64,000 nt of DNA from Candidatus Nitrosotenuis aquarius (GCF_002787055.1 NZ_CP024808.1:708328-772327), one strand, 5' to 3'. Shown: positions 24,656-33,115, counted from the stretch's first letter. The notes: generated by a model not told the origin, from the sequence alone. Translations and numbers: made by a program.

Positions 24656-25288
24656 CTAAGTGTATTTGAGAACAATGTCCTCGATTACATCTGCAACATC
24701 AAGGCATCTGTCCGATGCGGATTCGATTGCTTCATAAATGTCTTTAAGCTTGATTATCGTTACTGCGTCGCTTGTTTCAAATAACTTTCCTACCGCTATT
24801 CTATACAGATCGTCAATGTTGTGCTCAATGTCGCTGATTTTTCTGCAGTGATCAATGAGGGACTTGTCTGCCTTTACTTCTTTTAGTCTTGATATGAGAA
24901 GCTCGACTTCTTTTATTGCATTTAGTAGTTCTTTAGCAATGTCTAGCATGTATGGAGGTGCGGTTTGCACGTGGTAGCTCTTGATTCTTCCCGCGATTCC
25001 TTCGATATAGTCAATTACATCATCGGTCTTGGAGGCAATTCTTTGAATGTCTTCTCTGTCCAGAGGCGTGATGAAGGTCTTGTTTAGTTCTGCAAAGATA
25101 GATCGCGTAAGCTCATCCGCCTCTCGCTCTAGTTTTTTGATTTCCTCTTGATATTGATCAGATTTATCCATATTAGCAAGCAGGTTTACCAGCTGTTCGG
25201 CAGTCTCTTTTGCCTTGATTGCCAGATTATCCAGAATTGTGAGGATCTCTTTTTCGTTTGACTTTACCCATGATAGCCATTGACCCAT
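24656..25288 (-). CDS. DUF47/PhoU-like phosphate transport accessory protein
   Basis: 210 aa, all-helical. Segments LEREADELTRSIFAELNK, PLDREDIQRIASKTDDVIDY and ESASDRCLDVADVIEDIVLK match the DUF47 (Pit accessory) family, related to PhoU. It probably binds metal through the acidic motifs and regulates the transporter encoded directly downstream. The start lies 125 bp from the divergent PII gene. A minus-strand TATA-like CTATATAG is about 45 bp upstream. Confidence 0.9.
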   Translation of the reverse strand: MGQWLSWVKSNEKEILTILDNLAIKAKETAEQLVNLLANMDKSDQYQEEIKKLEREADELTRSIFAELNKTFITPLDREDIQRIASKTDDVIDYIEGIAGRIKSYHVQTAPPYMLDIAKELLNAIKEVELLISRLKEVKADKSLIDHCRKISDIEHNIDDLYRIAVGKLFETSDAVTIIKLKDIYEAIESASDRCLDVADVIEDIVLKYT

Positions 25289-25412
25289 AAACGGACTCCG
25301 AGGCTCATGTCATTAAAGTGTGTTCTACATATTCTATAGTTCGCTATATAGATGCAGATCGACATGACAGCCCAGGCAAAACAATTTTGTATTATGTAAA
25401 AACCACAAAATT

Positions 25413-25751
25413 ATGAAACGCATAGAGGCAGTCATTCCATCAAATAGACTAAACTTGGTAGTCTCTGCAATAGAAGAAAGCGGCGTTACCGGAATCACAA
25501 CAATTGAGGCCAAGGGGAGGGGCAAGGGAGCAAGGCCTTCGCTTCGAAGCTCGCGTGGGACCAGCACACAAATAGCGGAATACAACAGCTTGGCCACAAT
25601 AATCACAATTGTCGAGGACTCGAGAGTAGATCAAATAATCAGCGCAATACTGAATACGGCAAGCACGGGTTCTAGCGGAGACGGCAAGATCTTTGTCTCC
25701 ACAATAGATGACGTAATTGACATTCAGACAAAAAAGAAAGGTCTTACCTAG
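25413..25751 (+). CDS. glnK: PII signal-transduction protein (GlnB/GlnK family)
   Basis: 112 aa, full PII length. It starts MKRIEAVIPSNRLNLVVSAI and has the B-loop TGSSGDGKIFVSTIDDVIDI for nucleotide binding. The T-loop (RGKGARPSLRSSRGTSTQIAEYN) is present but lacks the uridylylated Tyr of enterobacterial PII at the usual place. It senses ATP/ADP and 2-oxoglutarate. The usual partner in archaea is an Amt channel, but here no amt gene is near; a Pit/DUF47 operon lies upstream. It is convergent, overlapping by 4 bp, with a second PII-like gene. Confidence 0.9.
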   Translation: MKRIEAVIPSNRLNLVVSAIEESGVTGITTIEAKGRGKGARPSLRSSRGTSTQIAEYNSLATIITIVEDSRVDQIISAILNTASTGSSGDGKIFVSTIDDVIDIQTKKKGLT

Positions 25752-26299
25752 AATCTGATTGAATTTAGATCATACACGGTCTTTTTGGTTTTTTGCTGCA
25801 ATACCGGCAGATATTCCAAGATGCAGAAATTAACAAAGTCGCTAAACGATTTGATTTTGTAATTTTCCAACAATATTGTCTTGTTTTGCTCGTAAAACTC
25901 TTCAACCTTGGTCAGAGTATATTTTTGCAGTGGCACGAGTCTGCTTCGCTTGGTTGGAGTTGTGACTTCAAGCTCCTTTTCTCCTTCTAGTGTCTGCATG
26001 TCCACAATTTCAGTCATCTCCGAGACGAAGATTTTTCCGCCATCAGAGGATTTTATGCCGGATGATTCAGAGATAATTCCAATTACTTTTTTTGCATCAA
26101 CGTCTGGAATTACCAGCTCAATTTTGAGCAGAGGTATGCTCTTGAGATTTGTGCTTCCTATTTTGGAGCCATGTTGCCTATCAAAGATGTCATTGTTGGA
26201 TATTTCGTGCTTGGCTATCAGATATGTGCCTATTTTTGAGATCTTGTTTTTTAGCTCGACAAAATTTTGCGCGCGAATTATCGCTTCTATTTTCTTCAT
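25748..26299 (-). CDS. divergent PII-like protein with C-terminal extension
   Basis: 183 aa. Residues 1-105 align with PII (MKKIEAIIRAQNFVELKNKI; the end KIFVSEMTEIVDMQT), but the B-loop is degenerate: SDGGKIFV replaces the TGxxGDGKIFV form. The T-loop is shortened and altered. About 70 further residues follow (PTKRSRLVPLQKYTLTKVEE onward), helical and charged, matching no family I know. ATP binding is doubtful. It may form mixed trimers with, or antagonise, the adjacent canonical PII (inference). Confidence 0.75.
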   Translation of the reverse strand: MKKIEAIIRAQNFVELKNKISKIGTYLIAKHEISNNDIFDRQHGSKIGSTNLKSIPLLKIELVIPDVDAKKVIGIISESSGIKSSDGGKIFVSEMTEIVDMQTLEGEKELEVTTPTKRSRLVPLQKYTLTKVEEFYEQNKTILLENYKIKSFSDFVNFCILEYLPVLQQKTKKTVYDLNSIRF

Positions 26300-26301
26300 T
26301 T

Positions 26302-27351
26302 CTAAGGATTAATGATTGCCCTGCCCAGAATCTTGCGGGACTTGAGATCCTCTAGTGCTACATTTGCATCAGACAAAGAGTATCTTTTTGATATTATTGG
26401 GTTGATTACTCCGCGCTTTGCCAGATTCAGCAATTCCACCATGTCGTTATAGTTTCCAGTGTACGCGCCCTGAATGGTGATTGCCTTCAGAGGTATTGAT
26501 ACCAAAGACAAGTCAATTGCGCCGCCAAAGAGCCCTACCAAGGTCATTGTGCCTCGTTTACGAATTACTGCAAGGCCCATCTTTACCGTCGGCGGTGCAT
26601 TTACAAAGTCAATTATACAGTCTGCACCTTTGCCTCCGCACAAGGTCATTATTTTCTGAACTGCATCCGGATCCTTTGAGTTCACTGCATGATCTGCGCC
26701 AAGCTCCTTTGCTGTCTGGAGTTTTGCGTCATCGATATCTACAATTATGATGTTTGCGTTTGTAATTGCCCTTGCAATTTGGACGCCCATCAAGCCTAGG
26801 CCGCCTGCGCCAAAGATCACCATGTTGCTTTGTGATGTGGCATTTGATTTTTTGATTGCAGTATAAGCCGTAAGGCCAGAACAGGCAAGAGAAGCCGCTG
26901 CATCAAGCTCAATTCCCGTTACTTTGGATAGGAATTTGAAATGTGGAATCAGTGCATATTCTGCATAGCCACCGTTTTGAAAAACACCCAAAGAACGTGG
27001 AGTATCGCAAACGTTGTCATTTCCCACTCGGCACGCGGCGCAGTTTCCGCATCCAATCCACGGATACACCAAGACATTATCACCTATTGCTATTCCCTGG
27101 ACTGCATTTCCTATTTCAGTCACGGTGCCCACTATTTCGTGCCCCGGGATGACTGGGAATTTGACTCCTCTGTCGGTTACCTTCATGAAGCCATCGCCAG
27201 TATCATATCCGCCTTCCCATAGATGCAAGTCGCTGTGGCAAACGCCGACTGCTTTTACCTTGATTAGTACTTCGGTTCCTTGCGGTTTTGGAGTTGGCAC
27301 TTCGGATATCTCTAGTGCCTTTTGCGGCTCCATTATTCTGGCTGCTTTCAT
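26302..27351 (-). CDS. zinc-dependent alcohol dehydrogenase, MDR family
   Basis: 349 aa. Catalytic zinc residues are in GVCHSDLHLWEGGYD and PVIPGHEIVGTVTEIG. The structural zinc loop is CGNCAACRVGNDNVC. The nucleotide site is IFGAGGLGLMGVQIAR, followed by VDIDDAKLQTAKELGADH, whose Asp favours NAD over NADP. The substrate is not readable. It follows the second PII-like gene's start by 2 bp on the same strand, so the two could share a transcript, with the dehydrogenase first. Confidence 0.93.
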   Translation of the reverse strand: MKAARIMEPQKALEISEVPTPKPQGTEVLIKVKAVGVCHSDLHLWEGGYDTGDGFMKVTDRGVKFPVIPGHEIVGTVTEIGNAVQGIAIGDNVLVYPWIGCGNCAACRVGNDNVCDTPRSLGVFQNGGYAEYALIPHFKFLSKVTGIELDAAASLACSGLTAYTAIKKSNATSQSNMVIFGAGGLGLMGVQIARAITNANIIIVDIDDAKLQTAKELGADHAVNSKDPDAVQKIMTLCGGKGADCIIDFVNAPPTVKMGLAVIRKRGTMTLVGLFGGAIDLSLVSIPLKAITIQGAYTGNYNDMVELLNLAKRGVINPIISKRYSLSDANVALEDLKSRKILGRAIINP

Positions 27352-27453
27352 CAGATCAGGGGAACTATGATTGCAATATAAGAGTTAGTTGACTGGGGAC
27401 GGCAAAAAAGTAGAGCCTTCTAGTATTAGTAGACAAAAAGGCACATCTCTTCA

Positions 27454-28125
27454 TTGAGTGAGAACCAAGTAGAAAACATATCACAGGCGCCAGTAAATGT
27501 TCTGTTTAATCCAAATACAGTCATAAAAAAAGACGTCTGGGAGATAAACATAATTCAGATCCTAGAGATCCTAATTAGAATTCTAAAAAAGGCGGACAAA
27601 AAGGACCTGCGCGTGGCAGGAATGGCTGCTCTGTCATCGTCACTAATTCACAGAATGAAGGTAGAGAGAATCTTTGCACTGCAAAAGGCTGCAATGGAAA
27701 AAAAGCCACTATCGCAGAGAACAGACGTTGATATTCAGCTGCTAAACATTCCGTATCGCCACGAGTCAACATATCCAGTCACACTGGAAGAATTAATGGA
27801 CCTGCTTGAGAACCTGATTGGAACAATCGCAAACCCCCGATCAAGAAAAGGGGGGCAGCTAAAGTTTGAGCCAATAGAGGCACCTGACTTTAAGGAATAT
27901 TTCGTATCACTTGAATCCCTAATTGGCAAATACGAAGAATTGATACTGCGCAAGCTTGGCCCAGACGGAGTTGGCTTTTTGCACGCAATAATTGCCGATC
28001 TAGATACAACTGATTCTATTCGATGCTTTTTTGCCATTTTGTTCCTTGCTAGAGACCAAAAAGTCGACCTAGAGCAAGCAGGCGATGACATCAAAATCAC
28101 AATACTGCGTGAGGTAACACCATGA
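27454..28125 (+). CDS. scpA: segregation and condensation protein A
   Basis: Kleisin subunit of the SMC complex. 223 aa from a TTG start. The N-terminal SMC-neck-binding helices include INIIQILEILIRILKKADKK and LRVAGMAALSSSLIHRMK. The C-terminal winged helix ends FFAILFLARDQKVDLEQAGD, the kleisin signature. It overlaps scpB by an ATGA. No smc gene is in the window. Confidence 0.9.
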   Translation: MSENQVENISQAPVNVLFNPNTVIKKDVWEINIIQILEILIRILKKADKKDLRVAGMAALSSSLIHRMKVERIFALQKAAMEKKPLSQRTDVDIQLLNIPYRHESTYPVTLEELMDLLENLIGTIANPRSRKGGQLKFEPIEAPDFKEYFVSLESLIGKYEELILRKLGPDGVGFLHAIIADLDTTDSIRCFFAILFLARDQKVDLEQAGDDIKITILREVTP

Positions 28126-28676
28126 AAATAGAGGATGAAGGCGAGGCAACCTCAAGGCTAGAGGCAGCCCTGTATTCTGCCGGAAGGCCCCTGACAGTAG
28201 AAGAACTAATCAAGGCATCAGGCACAGAATCTAGAACCAAGACCCTGGCATTACTAGGAATGATAGAAAAAAAGACGAAGTCGGCGTTCAGGGCAATCGA
28301 GATAGCCACATTACCTGACGGCTCGTACGTAATGCAGCTAAAACCTGAGCTAAACGACACAGTACGCAAGTTTGCCTCGCGCCCAATTCTTGCAAAAGCC
28401 ACACTCAAGACATTATCATATATCGCATACATGCAACCAATCTCATCCAAGCACCTAGTAGAAACAAGAGGTAGCGGCGTCTATTCCCACCTAAAAGAAT
28501 TAGAACAGCTTGATTTCATATCGCACCAAAATGTGGGAAGACTCAAGATTTTCACCACAACTGCAAAATTCCAAAAATACTTTGGAATATCTGGAGACAC
28601 CGACATCCTAAAGCAGATTCTATTCAAAAAACGAAAATCCACTCCAATATCGCAGCCAATCGCACAACAAGCCTAG
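28122..28676 (+). CDS. scpB: segregation and condensation protein B
   Basis: 184 aa with two winged-helix domains. The first begins RLEAALYSAGRPLTVEEL. The second has KATLKTLSYIAYMQPISSKH and the RGSGVYSHLKELEQLDFI recognition region. It binds the ScpA kleisin and controls SMC loading. Translation is coupled to scpA. Confidence 0.9.
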   Translation: MKIEDEGEATSRLEAALYSAGRPLTVEELIKASGTESRTKTLALLGMIEKKTKSAFRAIEIATLPDGSYVMQLKPELNDTVRKFASRPILAKATLKTLSYIAYMQPISSKHLVETRGSGVYSHLKELEQLDFISHQNVGRLKIFTTTAKFQKYFGISGDTDILKQILFKKRKSTPISQPIAQQA

Positions 28677-28700
28677 ATTTGCGCATAATTGTGGCGTTGT

Positions 28701-28710
28701 CTATAAATTA
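28701..28710 (+). promoter_or_regulatory. TATA box before S8e
   Basis: CTATAAATTA lies 21-30 bp before the GTG start of the S8e gene. Confidence 0.5.
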
Positions 28711-28730
28711 GACTTCTGTAGAGCAGACTC

Positions 28731-29111
28731 GTGAAACGATCAGTCGAAAATCTTGCGACAAGCAAAATCACTGGCGGAAGACGCGTCCCACTAAAGACTA
28801 GAAGAAAATATGACATGGATAGATTCCCAAATGAAGCAGTATTAGGCGAGCAAGTAACAGTGACACGCGAAGTCCGTGCAAACCACACAAAGACTGGACT
28901 CAAGACATCAAATGTTGTGAACTTGGCAATTGCTGGCGGCAAGGTAAAAAAGACAAAGATTCTCAAAGTTTTAGAAAATGCAACAAACAGCGACTATCAA
29001 AGACGCGGTGTAATTTCCAAGGGTGCAATTCTAGAAACAGAAGACGGCAAGTGTCGTGTTGTATCAAGACCAGGCCAACACGGACAAGTAAATGCAATTT
29101 TGATAAAGTGA
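28731..29111 (+). CDS. rps8e: ribosomal protein S8e
   Basis: 126 aa from a GTG start. ENLATSKITGGRRVPLKTRR and the RTSNVVNLAIAGGKVKKTKI-like region (here LKTSNVVNLAIAGGKVKK) are the S8e hallmarks; the end RRGVISKGAILETEDGKCRV is also conserved. It heads a cluster with SRP19, Gar1 and TFB. Confidence 0.96.
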   Translation: MKRSVENLATSKITGGRRVPLKTRRKYDMDRFPNEAVLGEQVTVTREVRANHTKTGLKTSNVVNLAIAGGKVKKTKILKVLENATNSDYQRRGVISKGAILETEDGKCRVVSRPGQHGQVNAILIK

Positions 29112-29115
29112 TTAA

Positions 29116-29415
29116 ATGAAAGATTACGAACATGTCGTAATCTGGCTGGATTATTTTAACAAGAACCTGACAATTCGGGCTGGGCGAAGACTGCCAAAAG
29201 AAAAATGCATTTTCGATCCATCCCTCAAAGAACTTCAAGATGCTGCAACCGATGCAGGCCTAGTACTCAAAGAATCCAACGAAAAGGCAAGATTTCCAAG
29301 ACGGGCGTTTGTCAGGTCTGGATACATCGTAGTACCAAAAACAACACCCAAGGGAAAAATTCTTGCCAAGATTTCCGAGAAGATGGTATCAAAACGCGCC
29401 AAACAGTCAAAATAA
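29116..29415 (+). CDS. srp19: signal recognition particle 19 kDa protein
   Basis: 99 aa. VVIWLDYFNKNLTIRAGRRL matches the SRP19 RNA-binding core (D-Y/F-N-x-x-x-T-R-x-x-GRR-V/L), followed by the second conserved loop ARFPRRAFVRSGYIVV and a basic tail. It binds 7S RNA and helps SRP54 assemble. The SRP RNA gene itself was not found in the window. The start lies 4 bp after the S8e stop. Confidence 0.93.
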   Translation: MKDYEHVVIWLDYFNKNLTIRAGRRLPKEKCIFDPSLKELQDAATDAGLVLKESNEKARFPRRAFVRSGYIVVPKTTPKGKILAKISEKMVSKRAKQSK

Positions 29416-29489
29416 GATTGACCCTAGCTACAAGCTAAAGTAAAGTTGACAAAAGTCTATGATTAGCTGAGATTCATTTTGAAGAACAA

Positions 29490-29756
29490 TTGCAGGAGAT
29501 AGGGGAAATTATGCACTTAGCCAGTAGTGGCCGAGTCATCATCAAGTTGACTAGGCCTCTAGATGAAGGCGACTATGTTTGCGACGATTCCGGCAGAAAA
29601 ATCGGCAAGGTCACAGAACTAATCGGTCCTGTGTCTGCGCCGTTTGCATCTGCCATATCGCTGACAAACAATATCAGAAAATACGTCGGGGCCAAAGTGT
29701 ACTTCCTTGATGAGCCTGTGATTAAGCGAAATAAATCAAGGAGACACAGAAGATGA
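29490..29756 (+). CDS. gar1: H/ACA RNP protein Gar1
   Basis: 88 aa. The beta-barrel core reads IMHLASSGRVIIKLTRPLDE then VCDDSGRKIGKVTELIGPVS and a basic end KRNKSRRHRR. It supports RNA-guided pseudouridylation. The best start is a TTG at 29490, since no ATG or GTG precedes the conserved start in frame after the upstream stop; an ATT at 29472 would be the only extension. It is coupled to TFB by an ATGA overlap, a common archaeal gar1-tfb pair. Confidence 0.88.
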   Translation: MQEIGEIMHLASSGRVIIKLTRPLDEGDYVCDDSGRKIGKVTELIGPVSAPFASAISLTNNIRKYVGAKVYFLDEPVIKRNKSRRHRR

Positions 29757-30712
29757 ATATCACAGAACTAGAAACTTGCTGCCCAGAATGCAAATCATCT
29801 TTAGTAGATGATATTCACAATGGAGAGCGAATCTGTTCCATGTGCGGAATAGTCGTCATGGAACAGCTGGCCGATTATGGTCCAGAGTCAAAAAGCTCAA
29901 GCCTTGAAGAAAGAACAAAGCTCACGCGAGCAAGCGGACAAACAACTTTTTCGCAACACGACTTGGGGATTGCAACAGAGATTTCCATATCTACAAAAGA
30001 CTTTTCTGGAAAGACAATCAATTATCAAGTCGCAAGCCAGATGCACAACCTTCGAAAATGGCAACAACGAGTTCGAGTCTCATCTCCAAGAGAGAGACGA
30101 CTTGCAAACGTGCTGTCCATGATCGGCGGCACATGCCAATCCCTGACACTGTCAGGAAATGTTTTGGAGACCGCATCGATGATCTACAGGAACTTGGACT
30201 CCCACATGGAAGTCAAGGGAAAGTCTGTTGCATGTATTGCAGCTGCCGTAATTTACATGGCGTGCAAGCAGTGCAATGTAGTAAGATCACTAGAAGAAGT
30301 CTGTTCAGGAACCGGCTCCAACAAGGACCTCAAGATGAGGACCAAGTTGTCTGCCAAGTACTACCGCATGCTAGTCATGGAGCTAGGCTCAGTCACAGCA
30401 CCAGTCATAACCATGGACAAGTACATCTCCAAAATCTCGAACCTGACAAATACGGATGTTCGAGTAGAGAGACTTGCCTTGGAGATAGCAGAAAAGACAA
30501 AGGACATGAACGTCTCAGATGGCAAGGCGCCAAACGGAATTGCCGCTGCCTATCTGTACATTGCCTCAATTCTTTTGGGACAAAACGTATTGCAACGCGA
30601 CGTATCAAGCGTTGCAGGCGTAACCGAAGTCACGATTCGAAACAGGTGCAAAGAGATTCTTTCAGGCTACAAGCTGAACCTGACGCTAAGACCGAGTTTT
30701 GCCAAAAACTAA
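29753..30712 (+). CDS. tfb: transcription initiation factor B (TFB)
   Basis: 319 aa. The N-terminal zinc ribbon has C-x2-C (CCPECKSS) and C-x2-C (RICSMCGIVV). Two cyclin-like repeats follow, the first with SKSVAC-type residues KGKSVACIAAAVIYMACKQC, the second with DGKAPNGIAAAYLYIASILL and the helix GVTEVTIRNRCKEI that reads the BRE. It recruits RNA polymerase with TBP. Thaumarchaea often carry several TFBs, so this may be one paralogue. Confidence 0.97.
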   Translation: MNITELETCCPECKSSLVDDIHNGERICSMCGIVVMEQLADYGPESKSSSLEERTKLTRASGQTTFSQHDLGIATEISISTKDFSGKTINYQVASQMHNLRKWQQRVRVSSPRERRLANVLSMIGGTCQSLTLSGNVLETASMIYRNLDSHMEVKGKSVACIAAAVIYMACKQCNVVRSLEEVCSGTGSNKDLKMRTKLSAKYYRMLVMELGSVTAPVITMDKYISKISNLTNTDVRVERLALEIAEKTKDMNVSDGKAPNGIAAAYLYIASILLGQNVLQRDVSSVAGVTEVTIRNRCKEILSGYKLNLTLRPSFAKN

Positions 30713-30736
30713 CTCTTTTTCTTTTTGTTTTTTTAG
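30713..30736 (+). terminator. T-rich tract after tfb
   Basis: The 24 bases after the tfb stop consist almost wholly of T runs (CTCTTTTTCTTTTTGTTTTT and on), the usual intrinsic termination signal of archaeal RNA polymerase. It separates the S8e-TFB run from sufC. Confidence 0.6.
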
Positions 30737-30762
30737 ATTAGGACTAGCTAAAATTCATCGAG

Positions 30763-30771
30763 ATTATATAC
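30763..30771 (+). promoter_or_regulatory. TATA box of sufC
   Basis: ATTATATAC lies 23-31 bp before the sufC ATG, as for a leaderless transcript. Confidence 0.5.
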
Positions 30772-30793
30772 AGAAACGAAACTTTGCGAAAAC

Positions 30794-31558
30794 ATGGCAG
30801 TCCTAGAAATCAAAGACTTGCATGTGCAGCGAGAGGGAAAGCAAATCCTCAAGGGAGTCAACCTAAAGACCGGCCCAGGCGAGGTCCATGCTATCATGGG
30901 GCCAAATGGCTCTGGCAAGTCTACTTTGGCATACACCCTACTAGGACATCCAAAATACGAAGTAACGCAGGGAAAAATTATCTTTGATGGTGAAGACATA
31001 ACAGAAGCATCAACTGATGAGCGGGCAAAGAAAGGATTGTTCCTTGGATTCCAGTATCCAACAGAGGTATCTGGTGTGGGTTATTCGCATTTTCTTAGAA
31101 CATCATACAATGCATTATCAAAATCTCTGCAGAGTAGCAACAGAGAGGTATTCATCACAGTTAGAGAATTTCAGAATTATCTCAAGAAAAACTTGCAGAC
31201 AGTAGGCCTGCGGGACGACTTTTTGGGTAGATACCTAAATGAGGGATTCTCTGGCGGAGAAAAGAAAAGATCTGAGGTACTCCAAATGGCAGTACTAAAA
31301 CCAAAGGTATCCATACTAGATGAGCCAGACTCGGGTCTTGACATTGATGCAGTTCAGGCAGTGGCCAAGGCAATCAATGACGTCTCCACGCCAGATGCAA
31401 CAATAATTGTAATTACTCATTATGCGAGAATTCTTAATTTTCTCAAAAAGCTGGACTATGTTCATGTGTTTGCCCAAGGCAAGGTTCTCAAGTCAGGCGA
31501 TGCAAGCCTTGCGCAAGAATTAGAACAGAAAGGCTACGACTGGATAGTAAAAGCATAG
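30794..31558 (+). CDS. sufC: Fe-S cluster assembly ATPase SufC
   Basis: 254 aa. It has Walker A GPNGSGKSTLAYTLLGH, the SufC-specific KGLFLGFQYPTEVSGVGYSH, the signature FSGGEKKRSEVLQMA and Walker B VSILDEPDSGLDIDA. It drives the SufBD scaffold. Its partners sufB and sufD are about 20 kb away in a separate operon on the other strand. A DUF167 gene follows directly. Confidence 0.97.
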   Translation: MAVLEIKDLHVQREGKQILKGVNLKTGPGEVHAIMGPNGSGKSTLAYTLLGHPKYEVTQGKIIFDGEDITEASTDERAKKGLFLGFQYPTEVSGVGYSHFLRTSYNALSKSLQSSNREVFITVREFQNYLKKNLQTVGLRDDFLGRYLNEGFSGGEKKRSEVLQMAVLKPKVSILDEPDSGLDIDAVQAVAKAINDVSTPDATIIVITHYARILNFLKKLDYVHVFAQGKVLKSGDASLAQELEQKGYDWIVKA

Positions 31559-31768
31559 TTGCGATATACTGTTTCAATAGTTTTCAGACAAGACTTTGTT
31601 GAGATTGTTGGAAATCACATCACCATAGGAGTTACTGCAAAGCCTGTTGGTGGTGCCGCCAATAAAGAAATCATCAAAAAACTTGCAAAGCATTTTGGTG
31701 TCTCTTCTGCAAATATTACAATAAAGTCAGGACACAAATCAAAGGAAAAGATTGTTGATATTGTATAA
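31559..31768 (+). CDS. DUF167 (YggU-like) protein
   Basis: 69 aa from a TTG that directly follows the sufC stop. The end KPVGGAANKEIIKKLAKHFG and SSANITIKSGHKSKEKIVDI is the DUF167 fold signature. The function of the family is unknown. Confidence 0.85.
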   Translation: MRYTVSIVFRQDFVEIVGNHITIGVTAKPVGGAANKEIIKKLAKHFGVSSANITIKSGHKSKEKIVDIV

Positions 31769-31793
31769 AAAAATGGCAATTGGCAAAAATGCA

Positions 31794-31855
31794 AACTGGT
31801 CAGAACTGGTCAGGTTTTTGTAATGCATGCGTAAAATCACACCATAACTGGTCAG
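31794..31855. repeat. three copies of AACTGGTCAG
   Basis: Copies lie at 31794-31803, 31804-31813 (a perfect tandem) and 31846-31855, in the 208-bp space between two convergent genes (DUF167 and the TPR gene). The rest of this gap shows no ORF. The role is unknown; options are a protein-binding array or a 3'-end element. Confidence 0.55.
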
Positions 31856-31976
31856 GCAACGCAATTCAAGGATTTAATCCATGAAATGTAAACTGTCTGA
31901 TTTTTGTCTAGTGTTAAACGCATGATAAGCTAGATTACCTAAATCTGGAGTCCAGTTTTTGCTGGTGTACCTGCTC

Positions 31977-32675
31977 TCATTTTTCCAAGGACTCGTATTC
32001 TACCATACAGTAATAATCAAAAATCCTCATCTTTTTTGCGCGTGCCTCTGCCACATATTTTTCAATGTCAGATACCAACAATCCTTGCGCTGCCAAGAAC
32101 GCCTCGTCTTCTTTTCCTAGTTTTTGATAGGCATTAGATTTTGCCATCGCAGTCTTGGTTTGCTTTTCTTGTTGTTGCGCCAGATCATAATACGATACAG
32201 CATCAGCATATTTTCCCAAAAATGCAAGCGTGTTTGCCTTGTTTAGCAGAGCAGTTACGTTTGCGGGTTCTATTGCAAGTGCCATGTCATAGTATGATAT
32301 TGCGTCAGTGTGTTGCCCTAGCTCGTTGCACGCCAGTCCCTTGCTGTTTAGCATCCATGGATTAGACGGATTTTTTGACAATGATTTGTTGCACAAAGCA
32401 ATTACAGCATCATGCTTATCCAGTCTTTCTAATGCCAAAATCTTGTTTTTGATGGCATATTCATCAAACTCGTTTAGCTCAAGCACCCTATCACAAAAAG
32501 AAACTACCTCGTCGTATTTTCCCAGATTCAGTAATGCATTTGATATGTTTTGCAGCGCAACCAGATCCTTTTGGTCGGAGTCCAGCATTTTTTGGCAAAA
32601 TAACACGATCTCATCCCATTGCTGGTTTGAGTATAGCTTTTTGATTACATCGATTGGGTTGCCAACATATGCCAA
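31977..32675 (-). CDS. tetratricopeptide-repeat protein
   Basis: 232 aa made of about six TPR units, e.g. NALLNLGKYDEVVSFCDRVL, SKGLACNELGQHTDAISYYD and KANTLAFLGKYADAVSYYDL. There is no membrane segment or enzyme domain, so it is probably a cytoplasmic scaffold. It is convergent with sufC-DUF167. Confidence 0.88.
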   Translation of the reverse strand: MAYVGNPIDVIKKLYSNQQWDEIVLFCQKMLDSDQKDLVALQNISNALLNLGKYDEVVSFCDRVLELNEFDEYAIKNKILALERLDKHDAVIALCNKSLSKNPSNPWMLNSKGLACNELGQHTDAISYYDMALAIEPANVTALLNKANTLAFLGKYADAVSYYDLAQQQEKQTKTAMAKSNAYQKLGKEDEAFLAAQGLLVSDIEKYVAEARAKKMRIFDYYCMVEYESLEK

Positions 32676-32703
32676 GACACCATCATACTAGTATAGACAC
32701 ACA

Positions 32704-32910
32704 TTAAGATTTCAAGATAATTTTTCCCTTTTTGAGGCGCTCATGCAGTTCTATTATAAAATGAAAACCAATTACCTTGGCAAAGACAATGCCAGAAATC
32801 AAAGCAATTGTAGTTTGGCCCAAATACAGCAAGTATGCAGTAACACCAGTTGCAGTCATTAACTCCAAGGTAGTACAGGTACAAAACCAGAGCAGCCTGT
32901 CTTTTTTCAC
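32704..32910 (-). CDS. small membrane protein, 68 aa
   Basis: Two hydrophobic segments (about residues 15-31 and 34-52: AYLLYLGQTTIALISGIVFA is the join) with a basic tail ERLKKGKIILKS. An N-terminal CTCTTLE may hold metal or form a disulfide. No family recognised. It lies upstream of the TPR gene on the same strand. Confidence 0.6.
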   Translation of the reverse strand: MKKDRLLWFCTCTTLELMTATGVTAYLLYLGQTTIALISGIVFAKVIGFHFIIELHERLKKGKIILKS

Positions 32911-32944
32911 GGTACAATTATGACATTATTTCAATTAAAGATTC

Positions 32945-32958
32945 ATCCAAATTTGGAT
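32945..32958. promoter_or_regulatory. 14-bp perfect palindrome
   Basis: ATCCAAATTTGGAT is a perfect palindrome in the about 200-bp intergenic region between the small membrane protein gene and the Cys-rich protein gene, 35 bp upstream of the former's start. It could be an operator for a dimeric regulator. A chance AT-rich palindrome is possible. Confidence 0.3.
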
Positions 32959-33115
32959 CTTAAAGTGTCCAGCCATCATCAGATCTCGCATATGTCAAAA
33001 TTATTGGCCAAACTCATTTCCAATACCAAGTAAACTTGTCAATATACAAGGCATTGAAGAAAATCCTGAATCAATTATCCATAATTCTTATTTTTCAAGT
33101 TTGGTACAAATTGTT

